NCBI GenBank assembly: GCA_036501665.1 | Contig: DASXZW010000035.1 | Coordinates: 62,001 to 126,000, forward strand | Direction: 5' to 3' | DNA: 64,000 bases | Origin: DATAUD01 sp036501665 | Lineage (GTDB): Bacteria; Verrucomicrobiota; Verrucomicrobiia; Limisphaerales; Palsa-1400 | Part shown: piece by piece, positions 8,182 through 16,329 of the stretch | How positions within the stretch are numbered: the first letter of the stretch is position 1 | Layout of the letters: each line of letters opens with the position of its first letter | Notes under the pieces: model-generated | What the model saw: the letters and a program-made list of their open reading frames with translations, nothing else | What the model was told of the DNA's origin: nothing | Database searches by the model: none | Translations under genes and position numbers: made by a program

Positions 8182-9262
8182 AAAAATGTCGGCAACGTTA
8201 TTTCCCGAGCGATCGCCCGTCGCGATCCTCGGTGTGCCGTTTGACAACGTAACGACGAGCGAAACGCTGGCGGCCGTCGAACAGATGGTGGAGTCCAAAT
8301 GCCCGCACTATATTGTAACCGCGAACATGGATTTCCTGGCGCAAGCTCGGCGCGACAATGACCTGCGTCGAACTTTGGCCGGCGCGAGTCTCGTATTATG
8401 CGACGGCACGCCGGTGTTGTGGGCCTCGCGTCTTCTGGGCAATCCGCTGGCTGAACGTGTCGCAGGGTCCGATCTTGTGCCATTGCTTTTGCATGTGGCT
8501 GCGGAAAAGGGGTATCGCGTTTTCTTTCTTGGCGCGTCGCAGGAATCCGCGGAAATGGCGGTGTCGCAAGTTCGCCGCGCGTTGCCATCGCTGACTGTGG
8601 CGGGGCAATATTCGCCGCCCTACGCGCCGCTTGAAAAAATGGACCACGAGGAAATTCTTCGCCGCATTCGTGAAGCGAATCCGCATATTGTTTTCGTTGC
8701 ATTCGGATGTCCGAAAGCCGAAAAATGGATGGCGATGCACTACATGGAACTCGGCGTGCCTGTCATGATGGGGGTGGGAGGTACCATCGACTTTCTTGCC
8801 GGCCGCTTTAATCGCGCCCCTGCCTGGATGCAACGGTCGGGGTTGGAGTGGCTGTATCGTCTTTGTCAAGAACCGCGAAGGCTTTGGCATCGTTACGCGT
8901 CGGATTTTTGGGTATTTGCGACAAAAATTCTGGCGCAATGGGCTCGGTTGCGCGCGGGGATTCCGATTGTCCGCGAGAATTTATTGGAATGCGCGGAGGG
9001 AAATTTAATCGTCGATCTAACGGACGTCAAAACTATTAATAGCGCCGGCATCGGACTGCTTCTCCTGTGGCGAAAGCGATTAAGCGCCGTTGGCCGCCAG
9101 CTAATTCTCGCTTGTCCCAGCGATTCCGTTCGGCGTTGCCTCGTTTGGATGGGCCTCGGCGAAGATTTCGTGATTGCGAATGATTTTGACTCTGCAGTTC
9201 GCATTGCCGATTCACAAACTGCGACTATAAAAGAGAGCTTTGTCCGGTCAGAAGCGGTTTGA
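8174..9262 (+). CDS. WecG/TagA/CpsF-family glycosyltransferase fused to a C-terminal STAS domain
   Basis: The first 245 or so residues are a GT26 glycosyltransferase: VAILGVPFDNVTTSETLAAV, YIVTANMDFLAQARRD, LVLCDGTPVLWASRLLG, YRVFFLGASQESAEMAV, HIVFVAFGCPKAEKWM and GVGGTIDFLAGRFNRAP. These enzymes transfer an N-acetylhexosamine or related sugar onto a lipid-linked first sugar at the inner membrane. After a linker, residues 270-350 read as a STAS domain: NLIVDLTDVKTINSAGIGLL, then LWRKRLSAVGRQLILACPSD. The Ser in NSAG sits at the phosphorylation site of anti-sigma antagonists such as SpoIIAA. The frame is open from 8162; the ATG at 8174 fits the family start and overlaps the preceding TGA. A glycosyltransferase under STAS-type control is a plausible inference. 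Confidence 0.88.
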   Translation: MFEKMSATLFPERSPVAILGVPFDNVTTSETLAAVEQMVESKCPHYIVTANMDFLAQARRDNDLRRTLAGASLVLCDGTPVLWASRLLGNPLAERVAGSDLVPLLLHVAAEKGYRVFFLGASQESAEMAVSQVRRALPSLTVAGQYSPPYAPLEKMDHEEILRRIREANPHIVFVAFGCPKAEKWMAMHYMELGVPVMMGVGGTIDFLAGRFNRAPAWMQRSGLEWLYRLCQEPRRLWHRYASDFWVFATKILAQWARLRAGIPIVRENLLECAEGNLIVDLTDVKTINSAGIGLLLLWRKRLSAVGRQLILACPSDSVRRCLVWMGLGEDFVIANDFDSAVRIADSQTATIKESFVRSEAV

Positions 9263-9265
9263 GCT

Positions 9266-10405
9266 GTGCGCGTCGGGATTACCACCTCGGTCATTCAACG
9301 CGGCCAAACCGGCATCGCCCAGTACGTCTTCGCATTGCTCCGTGCGTTGATCGAGCGGGGAACCCACGAATACACTTTGTTTGTCCTGGAAGAAGACCTT
9401 AAACTTTTTGAATTCGCGTCGAGTAAAGTTGAAATAGTTAAAATCGAGGAACGATACCGATCCCCCTGCAACGACATTCTCTGGCATCAAATGGTCCTGC
9501 CGGGACTGGCCCGGATACTGCGGCTCGATCTCCTTCACGTTCCCAGTTATCGCCGAATGATTTGGAGCGCGCCGTGCCCTTTAATGGCGACAATCCACGA
9601 TCTGGCGGTGTTTAGCGTTCAGGCAAAATACGATTGGAAACGAATGTTTTACGGGCGCGTGGTCGCCGCAAGGTTGGCGCGAAGGCAGTCAAGAATTCTG
9701 GCGATCAGCGAAAACACAGCCCGGGACATCGTGCGGTTTTTCAAGATTCCCCGCGATCTGCTCAGCGTCGTTCACAGCGGCCTGGACCATAAACGATTTT
9801 TTCCGAGCGATGTCGTGACCGCCAAACGGTTTTGCGCGGAGAAGCTTCGTCTGGATCAGCCATTCTTTCTGTATGTTTCGCGGCTGGAGCATCCTGCCAA
9901 GAATCACGTCCGTTTGATTGAGGCGTTCGACCGTTTCAAGGCGGTCACGGGTTTGCCCTGGTTGCTCACGCTCGCTGGAGAAGATTGGCACGGAGCTTCC
10001 GCGATACATCAGGCGATTCAAAATTCCCCGAACGCGAAAGATATTCGATGCATAGGATTCGTGAACGACGCGCTTTTACCCGAGTTGTATCGCGCCGCGG
10101 AAGTATTTGTTTATCCGTCGTTGTATGAAGGTTTTGGGATGCCACCGCTTGAGGCGATGGCGTGCGGATGCCCCGCGATTTCCTCGACGCGCGGGTCGTT
10201 GGGCGAAGTGGTCGGAAACGCCGCCGCCGTCGTGGAGCCGGAAGACATTAATTCCCTGTCGTCGCAAATGTGCGCCGTGTCAACCGCTCCCGCGGTCCGC
10301 GAGCAGATGCGCGAAGCAGGTTTAGCGCAGGCCAAACGCTTTGATTGGACGCAAACTGCCGCCGGAACTGTGGAAGCCTATGAGCGCGCCGCGACTCGCC
10401 ATTAA
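9266..10405 (+). CDS. Family 4 glycosyltransferase
   Basis: A 379-residue GT-B retaining glycosyltransferase. The N-domain starts VGITTSVIQRGQTGIAQYVF, with the glycine-rich acceptor loop, and contains ATIHDLAVFSVQAKYD. The C-domain has FFLYVSRLEHPAKNHVRLIE (start of the donor-binding half) and VFVYPSLYEGFGMPPLEAMA, the E-x7-E signature that binds the nucleotide sugar, followed by GCPAISSTRGSLGEVVG. The GTG start lies three bases after the stop of the WecG-STAS gene, so it is co-transcribed. It probably adds a later sugar to the same lipid-linked glycan. Confidence 0.87.
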   Translation: MRVGITTSVIQRGQTGIAQYVFALLRALIERGTHEYTLFVLEEDLKLFEFASSKVEIVKIEERYRSPCNDILWHQMVLPGLARILRLDLLHVPSYRRMIWSAPCPLMATIHDLAVFSVQAKYDWKRMFYGRVVAARLARRQSRILAISENTARDIVRFFKIPRDLLSVVHSGLDHKRFFPSDVVTAKRFCAEKLRLDQPFFLYVSRLEHPAKNHVRLIEAFDRFKAVTGLPWLLTLAGEDWHGASAIHQAIQNSPNAKDIRCIGFVNDALLPELYRAAEVFVYPSLYEGFGMPPLEAMACGCPAISSTRGSLGEVVGNAAAVVEPEDINSLSSQMCAVSTAPAVREQMREAGLAQAKRFDWTQTAAGTVEAYERAATRH

Positions 10406-10525
10406 CCATTCCTTGTGACGAAGCAGAAATGAGATCGCCGGATTGATCGCCGCGAGACGCTTTGGTTTTAGGTCTTGTTGACTGAGTGATTGGTCATTAT
10501 TTTCAATTGTGATGCTCATAGATTT

Positions 10526-11092
10526 TTAAGGCGTTTCATCCACGTCGGCGGGAATTTCTTTCACGCGGACGCCTGTGGAAAATGTGCCGGTGAAAACCAC
10601 GTCGCTCTCCGGCAGCGCATAATGAAAGCTGCCGTGATAACTGTAATTGATCAGGTATCCGGCGTGGTTGTAGGTCCTTTGCTCGACGCCGAAAGTCGTG
10701 CCAATGGCGTTGGGGTGGTACTCGTCGTTAAGGAAACTAAAAATATAATCCGTGGTGGCCGCCTGGTTGGTCTCGTCCTGGAAGGTATATTCCATCTGGT
10801 AAACGTCGGAAACGAATTGCCCGTTCCTTCGATAAACCACCGCTGTATCGAGTTTTTCCACGCGGTAAACAAAGATCAAATCCGCCGGGTTAAGCCCGTT
10901 GTCTTCGGCCACTTTCCTGACCAGCGTCTGCTGAGTCACGTTGGTCGCAACGAGGACGCCACGCGCGTTATGAGTGTAACCGGTCGCGTTCCAGGTCAGT
11001 TGAAACTGGTTCGTTTGTTCCTGGGCATTCGCCCTCCAACCCATCCCGATCGCCAAAATCACCGCGAGTATGAGTAACTTATAAGTTTTCAT
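10526..11092 (-). CDS. Secreted hypothetical protein
   Basis: A 188-residue protein with a clear signal peptide (MKTYKLLILAVILAIGMG, cleavage near ANA). The mature part is polar and rich in Thr, Asn, Gln and Tyr, with predicted beta strands such as NQFQLTWNATGYTHNARG and LINYSYHGSFHYALPE. No family recognised. It is transcribed away from the NRPS operon, with a 140-base divergent gap between them, so shared control is possible but unproven. Confidence 0.6.
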   Translation of the reverse strand: MKTYKLLILAVILAIGMGWRANAQEQTNQFQLTWNATGYTHNARGVLVATNVTQQTLVRKVAEDNGLNPADLIFVYRVEKLDTAVVYRRNGQFVSDVYQMEYTFQDETNQAATTDYIFSFLNDEYHPNAIGTTFGVEQRTYNHAGYLINYSYHGSFHYALPESDVVFTGTFSTGVRVKEIPADVDETP

Positions 11093-11137
11093 ATGGCCGA
11101 AAATTTATTTGCGATTGGTATTCGCGCCAATGGGTAG

Positions 11138-11156
11138 CTTCGCCCAAAGGGCGGAG
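11138..11156. promoter_or_regulatory. Small hairpin in the divergent gap before the NRPS operon
   Basis: CTTCGCCC-AAA-GGGCGGAG can pair over 8 bases (one G-T pair) with a 3-base loop. It lies 77 bases before the first NRPS gene, in the 140-base gap that must hold the promoters of both divergent genes. It may be a leader structure or an operator, or a short form of the GC-rich palindromes scattered elsewhere in the window. No convincing -35/-10 boxes could be assigned. Confidence 0.2.
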
Positions 11157-11232
11157 GCGAATCCCCTATGCGGGTTAATCCCTATTCAGGCCGTCGAAGG
11201 CGTCCCTATGCTGAAAGCCGATTTGTAAGCGG

Positions 11233-14200
11233 ATGCACGACACAATTCATCAAGCCTTCGAGGCCCGGGCGCGCGAGCGCAGGGACGCTGTCGCGCTGAA
11301 ATTCGGTGAAAATATTTTGACATATGGGGAATTGGACGCCCGGTCAAATCAACTCGCGGCGCGGCTGCGAAAAATGGGCGTCGGGCCGGAAATCCCGGTC
11401 GCGCTTTACCTCGATCGTTCGCTTGAAATGGTGGTGTCGATCCTCGGCGTGCTCAAAGCCGGCGGCTGCTATGTTCCAATCGACCTCGCCTACCCGAAGG
11501 ACCGGGTATCGTTCATGCTGGAGGACGCAGCGGCAAGAATTGTGTTGACACAGGCAAACCTTGAAAAGTCGCTTCCGATCGGGACTACGGAAATTTTATC
11601 CGTTGATTCCGAATGGGCTTCGATTGGTGAAGAACCTTCGTTGAGTCAGGGCGCCGGAGCGAACGGCAACTCGGCAGCTTACATTATTTATACTTCGGGT
11701 TCGACTGGAAAACCGAAGGGCGTGGTTGTCACCCATCACAACGTGCTGCGGTTGCTGAGTCAAACAGAACATTGGTATCGCTTCAACGGCGATGATGTCT
11801 GGCCTCTGTTTCACTCGTATGCGTTCGACGTCTCAGTGTGGGAACTCTGGGGTTCGCTGCTTTATGGAGGCCGATTGGTTATCGTGCCGTATTTGACGAC
11901 CCGTTCTCCCTCGGATTTCTACGAACTTCTGGCGCGTGAAAAAGTAACGGTCCTCAACCAGACTCCATCCGCCTTTCGGCAGTTAATATGGGCGGAATCG
12001 AAAGCCCCGACGCCGTTACAGTTGACACTTCGATACGTAATTTGCGCCGGGGAAGCGCTGGAATTGCAGAGCCTCAAGCCGTGGTTTGAACGCCACGGAG
12101 ACAAGCAGCCCCTTGTTGTGAATATGTACGGAATCACCGAGACGACCGTGCATTCGACTTATCGGCAAATCACGATGGCTGATCTGGAAAGTGGCGCGGG
12201 AAGCGTCATCGGCGTTCCAATCCCTGACCTCCAAATTTATTTGGTTGATCAGGATCTCAAGCCCGTGCCGCCGGGCCAAGTCGGCGAAATTTGTGTCGGC
12301 GGCGATGGAGTGGCTCGCGGTTATTTGAATCGCGATGACTTGACAGCAAAGCGCTTCGTGCCTGACCCGTTTTCCGGCAAGCCCGATGCTCGAATGTATC
12401 GGAGCGGTGACCTCGCCCGGTTTTCTGGACACTGCGAATTCGAGTATTTGGGCCGAATGGATTTCCAGGTAAAAATCCGCGGCTTTCGCGTGGAGTTGGG
12501 TGAAATTGAGTCCGCGTTGAACCGAAATTCAGCCATCCGCGAAAGCGTCGTGATCGCGCTCGACGGGGACGGATTCGACAAACGTCTAACCGCCTACATT
12601 GTCCCTTCGGGCGTCGCGCCGACGGTTACGGAATTGCGCGAATATCTTCGCCCGCGAATCCCGGAATACATGATTCCCGCGCTGTTCGTGTTTCTGCCCG
12701 CCTTACCGTTGAACACGAATGGCAAGGTTGATCGACGCGCGCTTCCCTCGCCCGGCATCGAGCGCCCTCGATTGGAAAAAAGTTATGAAGCCCCGCGCAA
12801 CGAAGCCGAGAAAACGCTGGCCAACATTTGGAGCGCCGTCCTGGGAGTTGGCAACGTCGGGGCGTTCGATAATTTTTTTGAGCTGGGCGGCGATTCAATT
12901 CGCAGCATCGCAATCCTCTCAAAGGCGCAAGACGCGGGCTTGAACCTTTCGTTGCAACAAATGTTTGAGCATCCGACGGTCGCCGGCATGGCGGCGTGCG
13001 CGCAACCGGTTGTCGAAACCGCAACCAGTCGCCCATTCGATTTGATCTTAGAGGAAGATCGGAGCCGATTGACTGACGACGTGGAAGATGCGTATCCCGT
13101 GACGAGGCTTCAATTGGGGATGTTCTTTCACAGCGAATTGGAACCCGGTTCGGCGATTTATCATGACGTATTTAGTTTCCGCATCGAATCGCCTTTCGAT
13201 CACGATAAGCTGTCCGATGCGGTGAGCCTTTTGATTCAAAGGCACCCCATTCTGCGCACCAGTTTTCATCTGGCCGGTTTTAGCGAACCGATTCAACTCG
13301 TGCATCGCCAGGCGCGGTTTCGTTTGACGGTTGATGACTTGACAGAACTCGATGGCGAGGGACGCGAAGCCGCCCTGGCCGAATGGGTTGAACGCGAGAA
13401 ACACGCGCCGTTCGATCGAACTGTCGCGCCGCTGGTTCGATTCCACGTCCAAAAATGCGAGCCAAACGTCTTTCAATTCATCGTCAGCTTTCATCATTCC
13501 TGTCTCGATGGCTGGAGCTTGGCGGCGGTCGTGACGGAAATTTTTCGGGATTACGCCGCATCACTTCGCGGAACAGTGGAAATGATCCCGCCGCCTCGAA
13601 CCACATACAGAGATTTCGTGAAGTTGGAGCGCCGCTCGGTCGAAGATGCGGAGATACGGGATTTTTGGACAAAGAAAATGGCCGATTTCGCGCTGCAACC
13701 GTTGCCACGCTGGCCCGAGTCCCACCGCACTGCGGGACTTGAGCAGGTTCGCGGCCCGGAGGTTCAAATCGAACCTGAAGTATTGGAAGGTTTAAAAGAA
13801 GTGGGAAGAAGGGCAGGGGTGCCGTTGAAAACTGTCCTTCTGGCCGCCCATCAGCGGGTGATGAGCTTGCTGCTAGGACAAACTGACGTTACCAGCGGTT
13901 TGCTCTGGAACGGAAGGGCGGAAGTTCCGGACGGCGAAAAGGTCGTCGGTCTTTTTCTCAACACCTTGCCGCTGCGAATACAACTCGCCGGTGGAACCTG
14001 GACGGAACTGGCCCAACAATGTTTCGCCGCCGAACGTGAAGTTGCCCCCAGGCGGCGCTTTCCGCTTGCGGAAATTCAAAAGTTAAATGGCGGTCGGCCT
14101 GTTTTTGAGGCCGCGTTCGATTTCGTCCAATTTCATGTTTACAAGGACTTGCGCGGCGGAATCAATCTCCGTGAAGGACGCTATTTCGAGGCCAACGACT

Positions 14201-16236
14201 TGACGGCTTTCACGACATTCATGCTTGGGGCCTCAGGAGAAGGGTTGGAATTTCACATTGACTATCTGCCCGGACGCCTCTGTCGCCAACAGATCGAGGA
14301 AATGTCCATCTATTATCACAACACTCTTCGTGCAATGGCCGCGGACCCTGGCGCGCGGTACGATGGCTTCACTCCTCTCCCTGAAAGCGAAAAGCGCAAA
14401 CTGCTCGTGGAATGGAATGAGACAGAAGCGGATTATCCGCGCGACGCGCGCATTCACGAATTATTTGAACAGCAGGCCTTGAAGTTCCAGCGCAAAACAG
14501 CAGTAGTTTGTGGTGAAGAACACTGGACATACGAAGAGTTGAACCAAAGAGCCGACCAGATCGCGCGCAAATTATTGGAACATGGCGCAGTTGCGGAAAT
14601 GCCTGTGGGCATTTGCATGGATCGCACGCCGTTGATGGTCGCTGCGCTGCTCGGCATTCTCAAGGCCGGCGCGGCTTACGTCCCGTTGGATCCGGCCTTT
14701 CCCAGGGAACGGCTGGAGTTAATGCTTGACGATTCCAAATTGCGCCTTCTTGTCGCTGAAACCAGCCTTGTCTCCAGCATCCCCGCGACGAAGGCCACAA
14801 TCCTCTGCGTTGATTCTATTGATGACAATCAAGCGCGTAACGACAAGATTGATGCGGCGCAACGCGGCGACCTCGCCTACGTCATCTACACATCAGGCTC
14901 CACAGGCAAGCCGAAAGGCGTTGAAGTCCTTCATCGCGCGGTAGTCAATCTTTTGATTTCAGCGGGGGAAAAAATTGCATTCACGCCCGGCGACAAACTT
15001 GTGAGCGTGACAACACTCTCGTTCGATATCGCCGCGTTGGAATTATTTCTTCCGCTTATTTCCGGCGGCGAACTGATTCTTGCGCCACGCGACTTAACGG
15101 TGGACGGAACGCAATTGACGAATCTCATCAAATCTTCGGAAGCGACAGTGATGCAAGCCACGCCGACGACATGGAGTCTGCTCATCGAATCCGGTTGGAC
15201 CGGCAAACGCGATCTGAGAGTGATTTGTGGCGGTGAAGCAATGCCTCAAAGTCTCTGCGCCGAACTGCTGTCGCGCGTCGCCGAGGTTTGGAATTTTTAC
15301 GGACCGACGGAAACAACCATCTGGTCAACCGCTTGGAAAGCCCAACCCGGCGCTGCGGTTTCCATTGGTCGTCCCTTGGCCAATACTCAATTGTATATTC
15401 TTGACGGACGACTTCAGCCGGTCCCCGTCGGCGTCACCGGCGAACTTTATATTGCCGGTGACGGACTTGCGCGTGGCTATCGCGGACGCGATGATTTAAC
15501 TGCGGAAAAATTTATCGCCAATCCATTCGTCAAGGACGCCTCCGCTCGAATCTATAAAACCGGCGACATCGCCCGTTACCTTCCCGATGGCGAGGTCGAA
15601 TGCCTGGGCCGTGTTGATCATCAAGTGAAAATTCGCGGTTTCCGCATCGAATTGGGCGATGTCGAAACGGCTCTCCGCAGTCACAATAAAATTGCTCATG
15701 CCGTCGTGGTTGCGCGCGAGGATGTCACTGGGGAAAAGCGCCTTGTCGGGTATGTAAAGTCGAAGAACGGCCCAATTTCACCTTCGGACATGCGCGATTT
15801 CGTCCGAGGTAAAGTGCCCTCATACATGGCGCCCGCGCATTTTGTAATGATTGACAATTTCCCACTCACGCCGAATGGAAAAATCGATCTCCGTCGGCTG
15901 CCCGACCCCGCCGGGACATTTTCTAAAACGCATGCTTACATCGCTCCTTCCAACGACGACGAAAAGGCGCTCGCGGAAGTATGGCAGGAGGTTTTGGGCT
16001 TGCGGCAGGTTGGAATCAACGACGATTTCTTCGAGCTCGGGGCCGATTCGCTGAGCGCCACAAAGGCTTTCGCGCGGATCAATCGCCGGTTGGGCATGAG
16101 AATCCCGTTGCGCTCCATTTTTGAAAACACGACCGTTGCGAAGCTCGCCGTCGCGATTCGGAATCTCAAAAGCAGCGAAGAATCCAGCCCCATCAGCGCG
16201 CGGCGGAAATCTCGAGTTGTCAAAATGGCCCGGTGA
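11233..16236 (+). CDS. Nonribosomal peptide synthetase 1: A-T-C-A-T
   Basis: A 1667-residue loading-plus-elongation protein. There is no N-terminal C domain: adenylation domain 1 starts almost at residue 1 (IHQAFEARARERRDAVALKF) and has YTSGSTGKPKG at about 152-162. Carrier T1 has LGGDSI with Ser555. A condensation domain follows with HHSCLDG at 754-760 (intact HHxxxDG). A2 starts near 1074 and T2 has LGADSLS with Ser1606. Pocket residues read by eye are D-V-W-N-I-A-M-V-H for A1, near the known Thr code DFWNIGMVHK, and D-I-L-Q-I-G-F-I-W for A2, near the known Gly code DILQLGLIWK. The protein ends without a TE or E domain and should hand its chain to the next NRPS. No frameshift seen. Confidence 0.95.
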   Translation: MHDTIHQAFEARARERRDAVALKFGENILTYGELDARSNQLAARLRKMGVGPEIPVALYLDRSLEMVVSILGVLKAGGCYVPIDLAYPKDRVSFMLEDAAARIVLTQANLEKSLPIGTTEILSVDSEWASIGEEPSLSQGAGANGNSAAYIIYTSGSTGKPKGVVVTHHNVLRLLSQTEHWYRFNGDDVWPLFHSYAFDVSVWELWGSLLYGGRLVIVPYLTTRSPSDFYELLAREKVTVLNQTPSAFRQLIWAESKAPTPLQLTLRYVICAGEALELQSLKPWFERHGDKQPLVVNMYGITETTVHSTYRQITMADLESGAGSVIGVPIPDLQIYLVDQDLKPVPPGQVGEICVGGDGVARGYLNRDDLTAKRFVPDPFSGKPDARMYRSGDLARFSGHCEFEYLGRMDFQVKIRGFRVELGEIESALNRNSAIRESVVIALDGDGFDKRLTAYIVPSGVAPTVTELREYLRPRIPEYMIPALFVFLPALPLNTNGKVDRRALPSPGIERPRLEKSYEAPRNEAEKTLANIWSAVLGVGNVGAFDNFFELGGDSIRSIAILSKAQDAGLNLSLQQMFEHPTVAGMAACAQPVVETATSRPFDLILEEDRSRLTDDVEDAYPVTRLQLGMFFHSELEPGSAIYHDVFSFRIESPFDHDKLSDAVSLLIQRHPILRTSFHLAGFSEPIQLVHRQARFRLTVDDLTELDGEGREAALAEWVEREKHAPFDRTVAPLVRFHVQKCEPNVFQFIVSFHHSCLDGWSLAAVVTEIFRDYAASLRGTVEMIPPPRTTYRDFVKLERRSVEDAEIRDFWTKKMADFALQPLPRWPESHRTAGLEQVRGPEVQIEPEVLEGLKEVGRRAGVPLKTVLLAAHQRVMSLLLGQTDVTSGLLWNGRAEVPDGEKVVGLFLNTLPLRIQLAGGTWTELAQQCFAAEREVAPRRRFPLAEIQKLNGGRPVFEAAFDFVQFHVYKDLRGGINLREGRYFEANDLTAFTTFMLGASGEGLEFHIDYLPGRLCRQQIEEMSIYYHNTLRAMAADPGARYDGFTPLPESEKRKLLVEWNETEADYPRDARIHELFEQQALKFQRKTAVVCGEEHWTYEELNQRADQIARKLLEHGAVAEMPVGICMDRTPLMVAALLGILKAGAAYVPLDPAFPRERLELMLDDSKLRLLVAETSLVSSIPATKATILCVDSIDDNQARNDKIDAAQRGDLAYVIYTSGSTGKPKGVEVLHRAVVNLLISAGEKIAFTPGDKLVSVTTLSFDIAALELFLPLISGGELILAPRDLTVDGTQLTNLIKSSEATVMQATPTTWSLLIESGWTGKRDLRVICGGEAMPQSLCAELLSRVAEVWNFYGPTETTIWSTAWKAQPGAAVSIGRPLANTQLYILDGRLQPVPVGVTGELYIAGDGLARGYRGRDDLTAEKFIANPFVKDASARIYKTGDIARYLPDGEVECLGRVDHQVKIRGFRIELGDVETALRSHNKIAHAVVVAREDVTGEKRLVGYVKSKNGPISPSDMRDFVRGKVPSYMAPAHFVMIDNFPLTPNGKIDLRRLPDPAGTFSKTHAYIAPSNDDEKALAEVWQEVLGLRQVGINDDFFELGADSLSATKAFARINRRLGMRIPLRSIFENTTVAKLAVAIRNLKSSEESSPISARRKSRVVKMAR

Positions 16237-16317
16237 GTCTGAGCTGATGGGGTGCGTCGTGGCGGATGATTGGGTTTTCACCTACTTACGATTCGACGGG
16301 CCAAAATCTACGGTGAC

Positions 16318-16321
16318 GGAG
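16318..16321 (+). promoter_or_regulatory. Ribosome binding site that fixes the start of NRPS 2
   Basis: GGAG lies 8 bases before the ATG at 16330. The frame is open from a TTG at 16270, but that start has no such site and would add residues unlike a condensation domain. The 16330 start gives a short leader before LPLSLAQEGLWLFEQ, the C1 motif. Confidence 0.6.
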
Positions 16322-16329
16322 TTAATTAT

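Noticed and set aside
16270..16329. TTG start 60 bases upstream for NRPS 2
   Set aside because: No ribosome site, and the extra residues do not resemble a condensation domain; the ATG at 16330 has GGAG 8 bases upstream.
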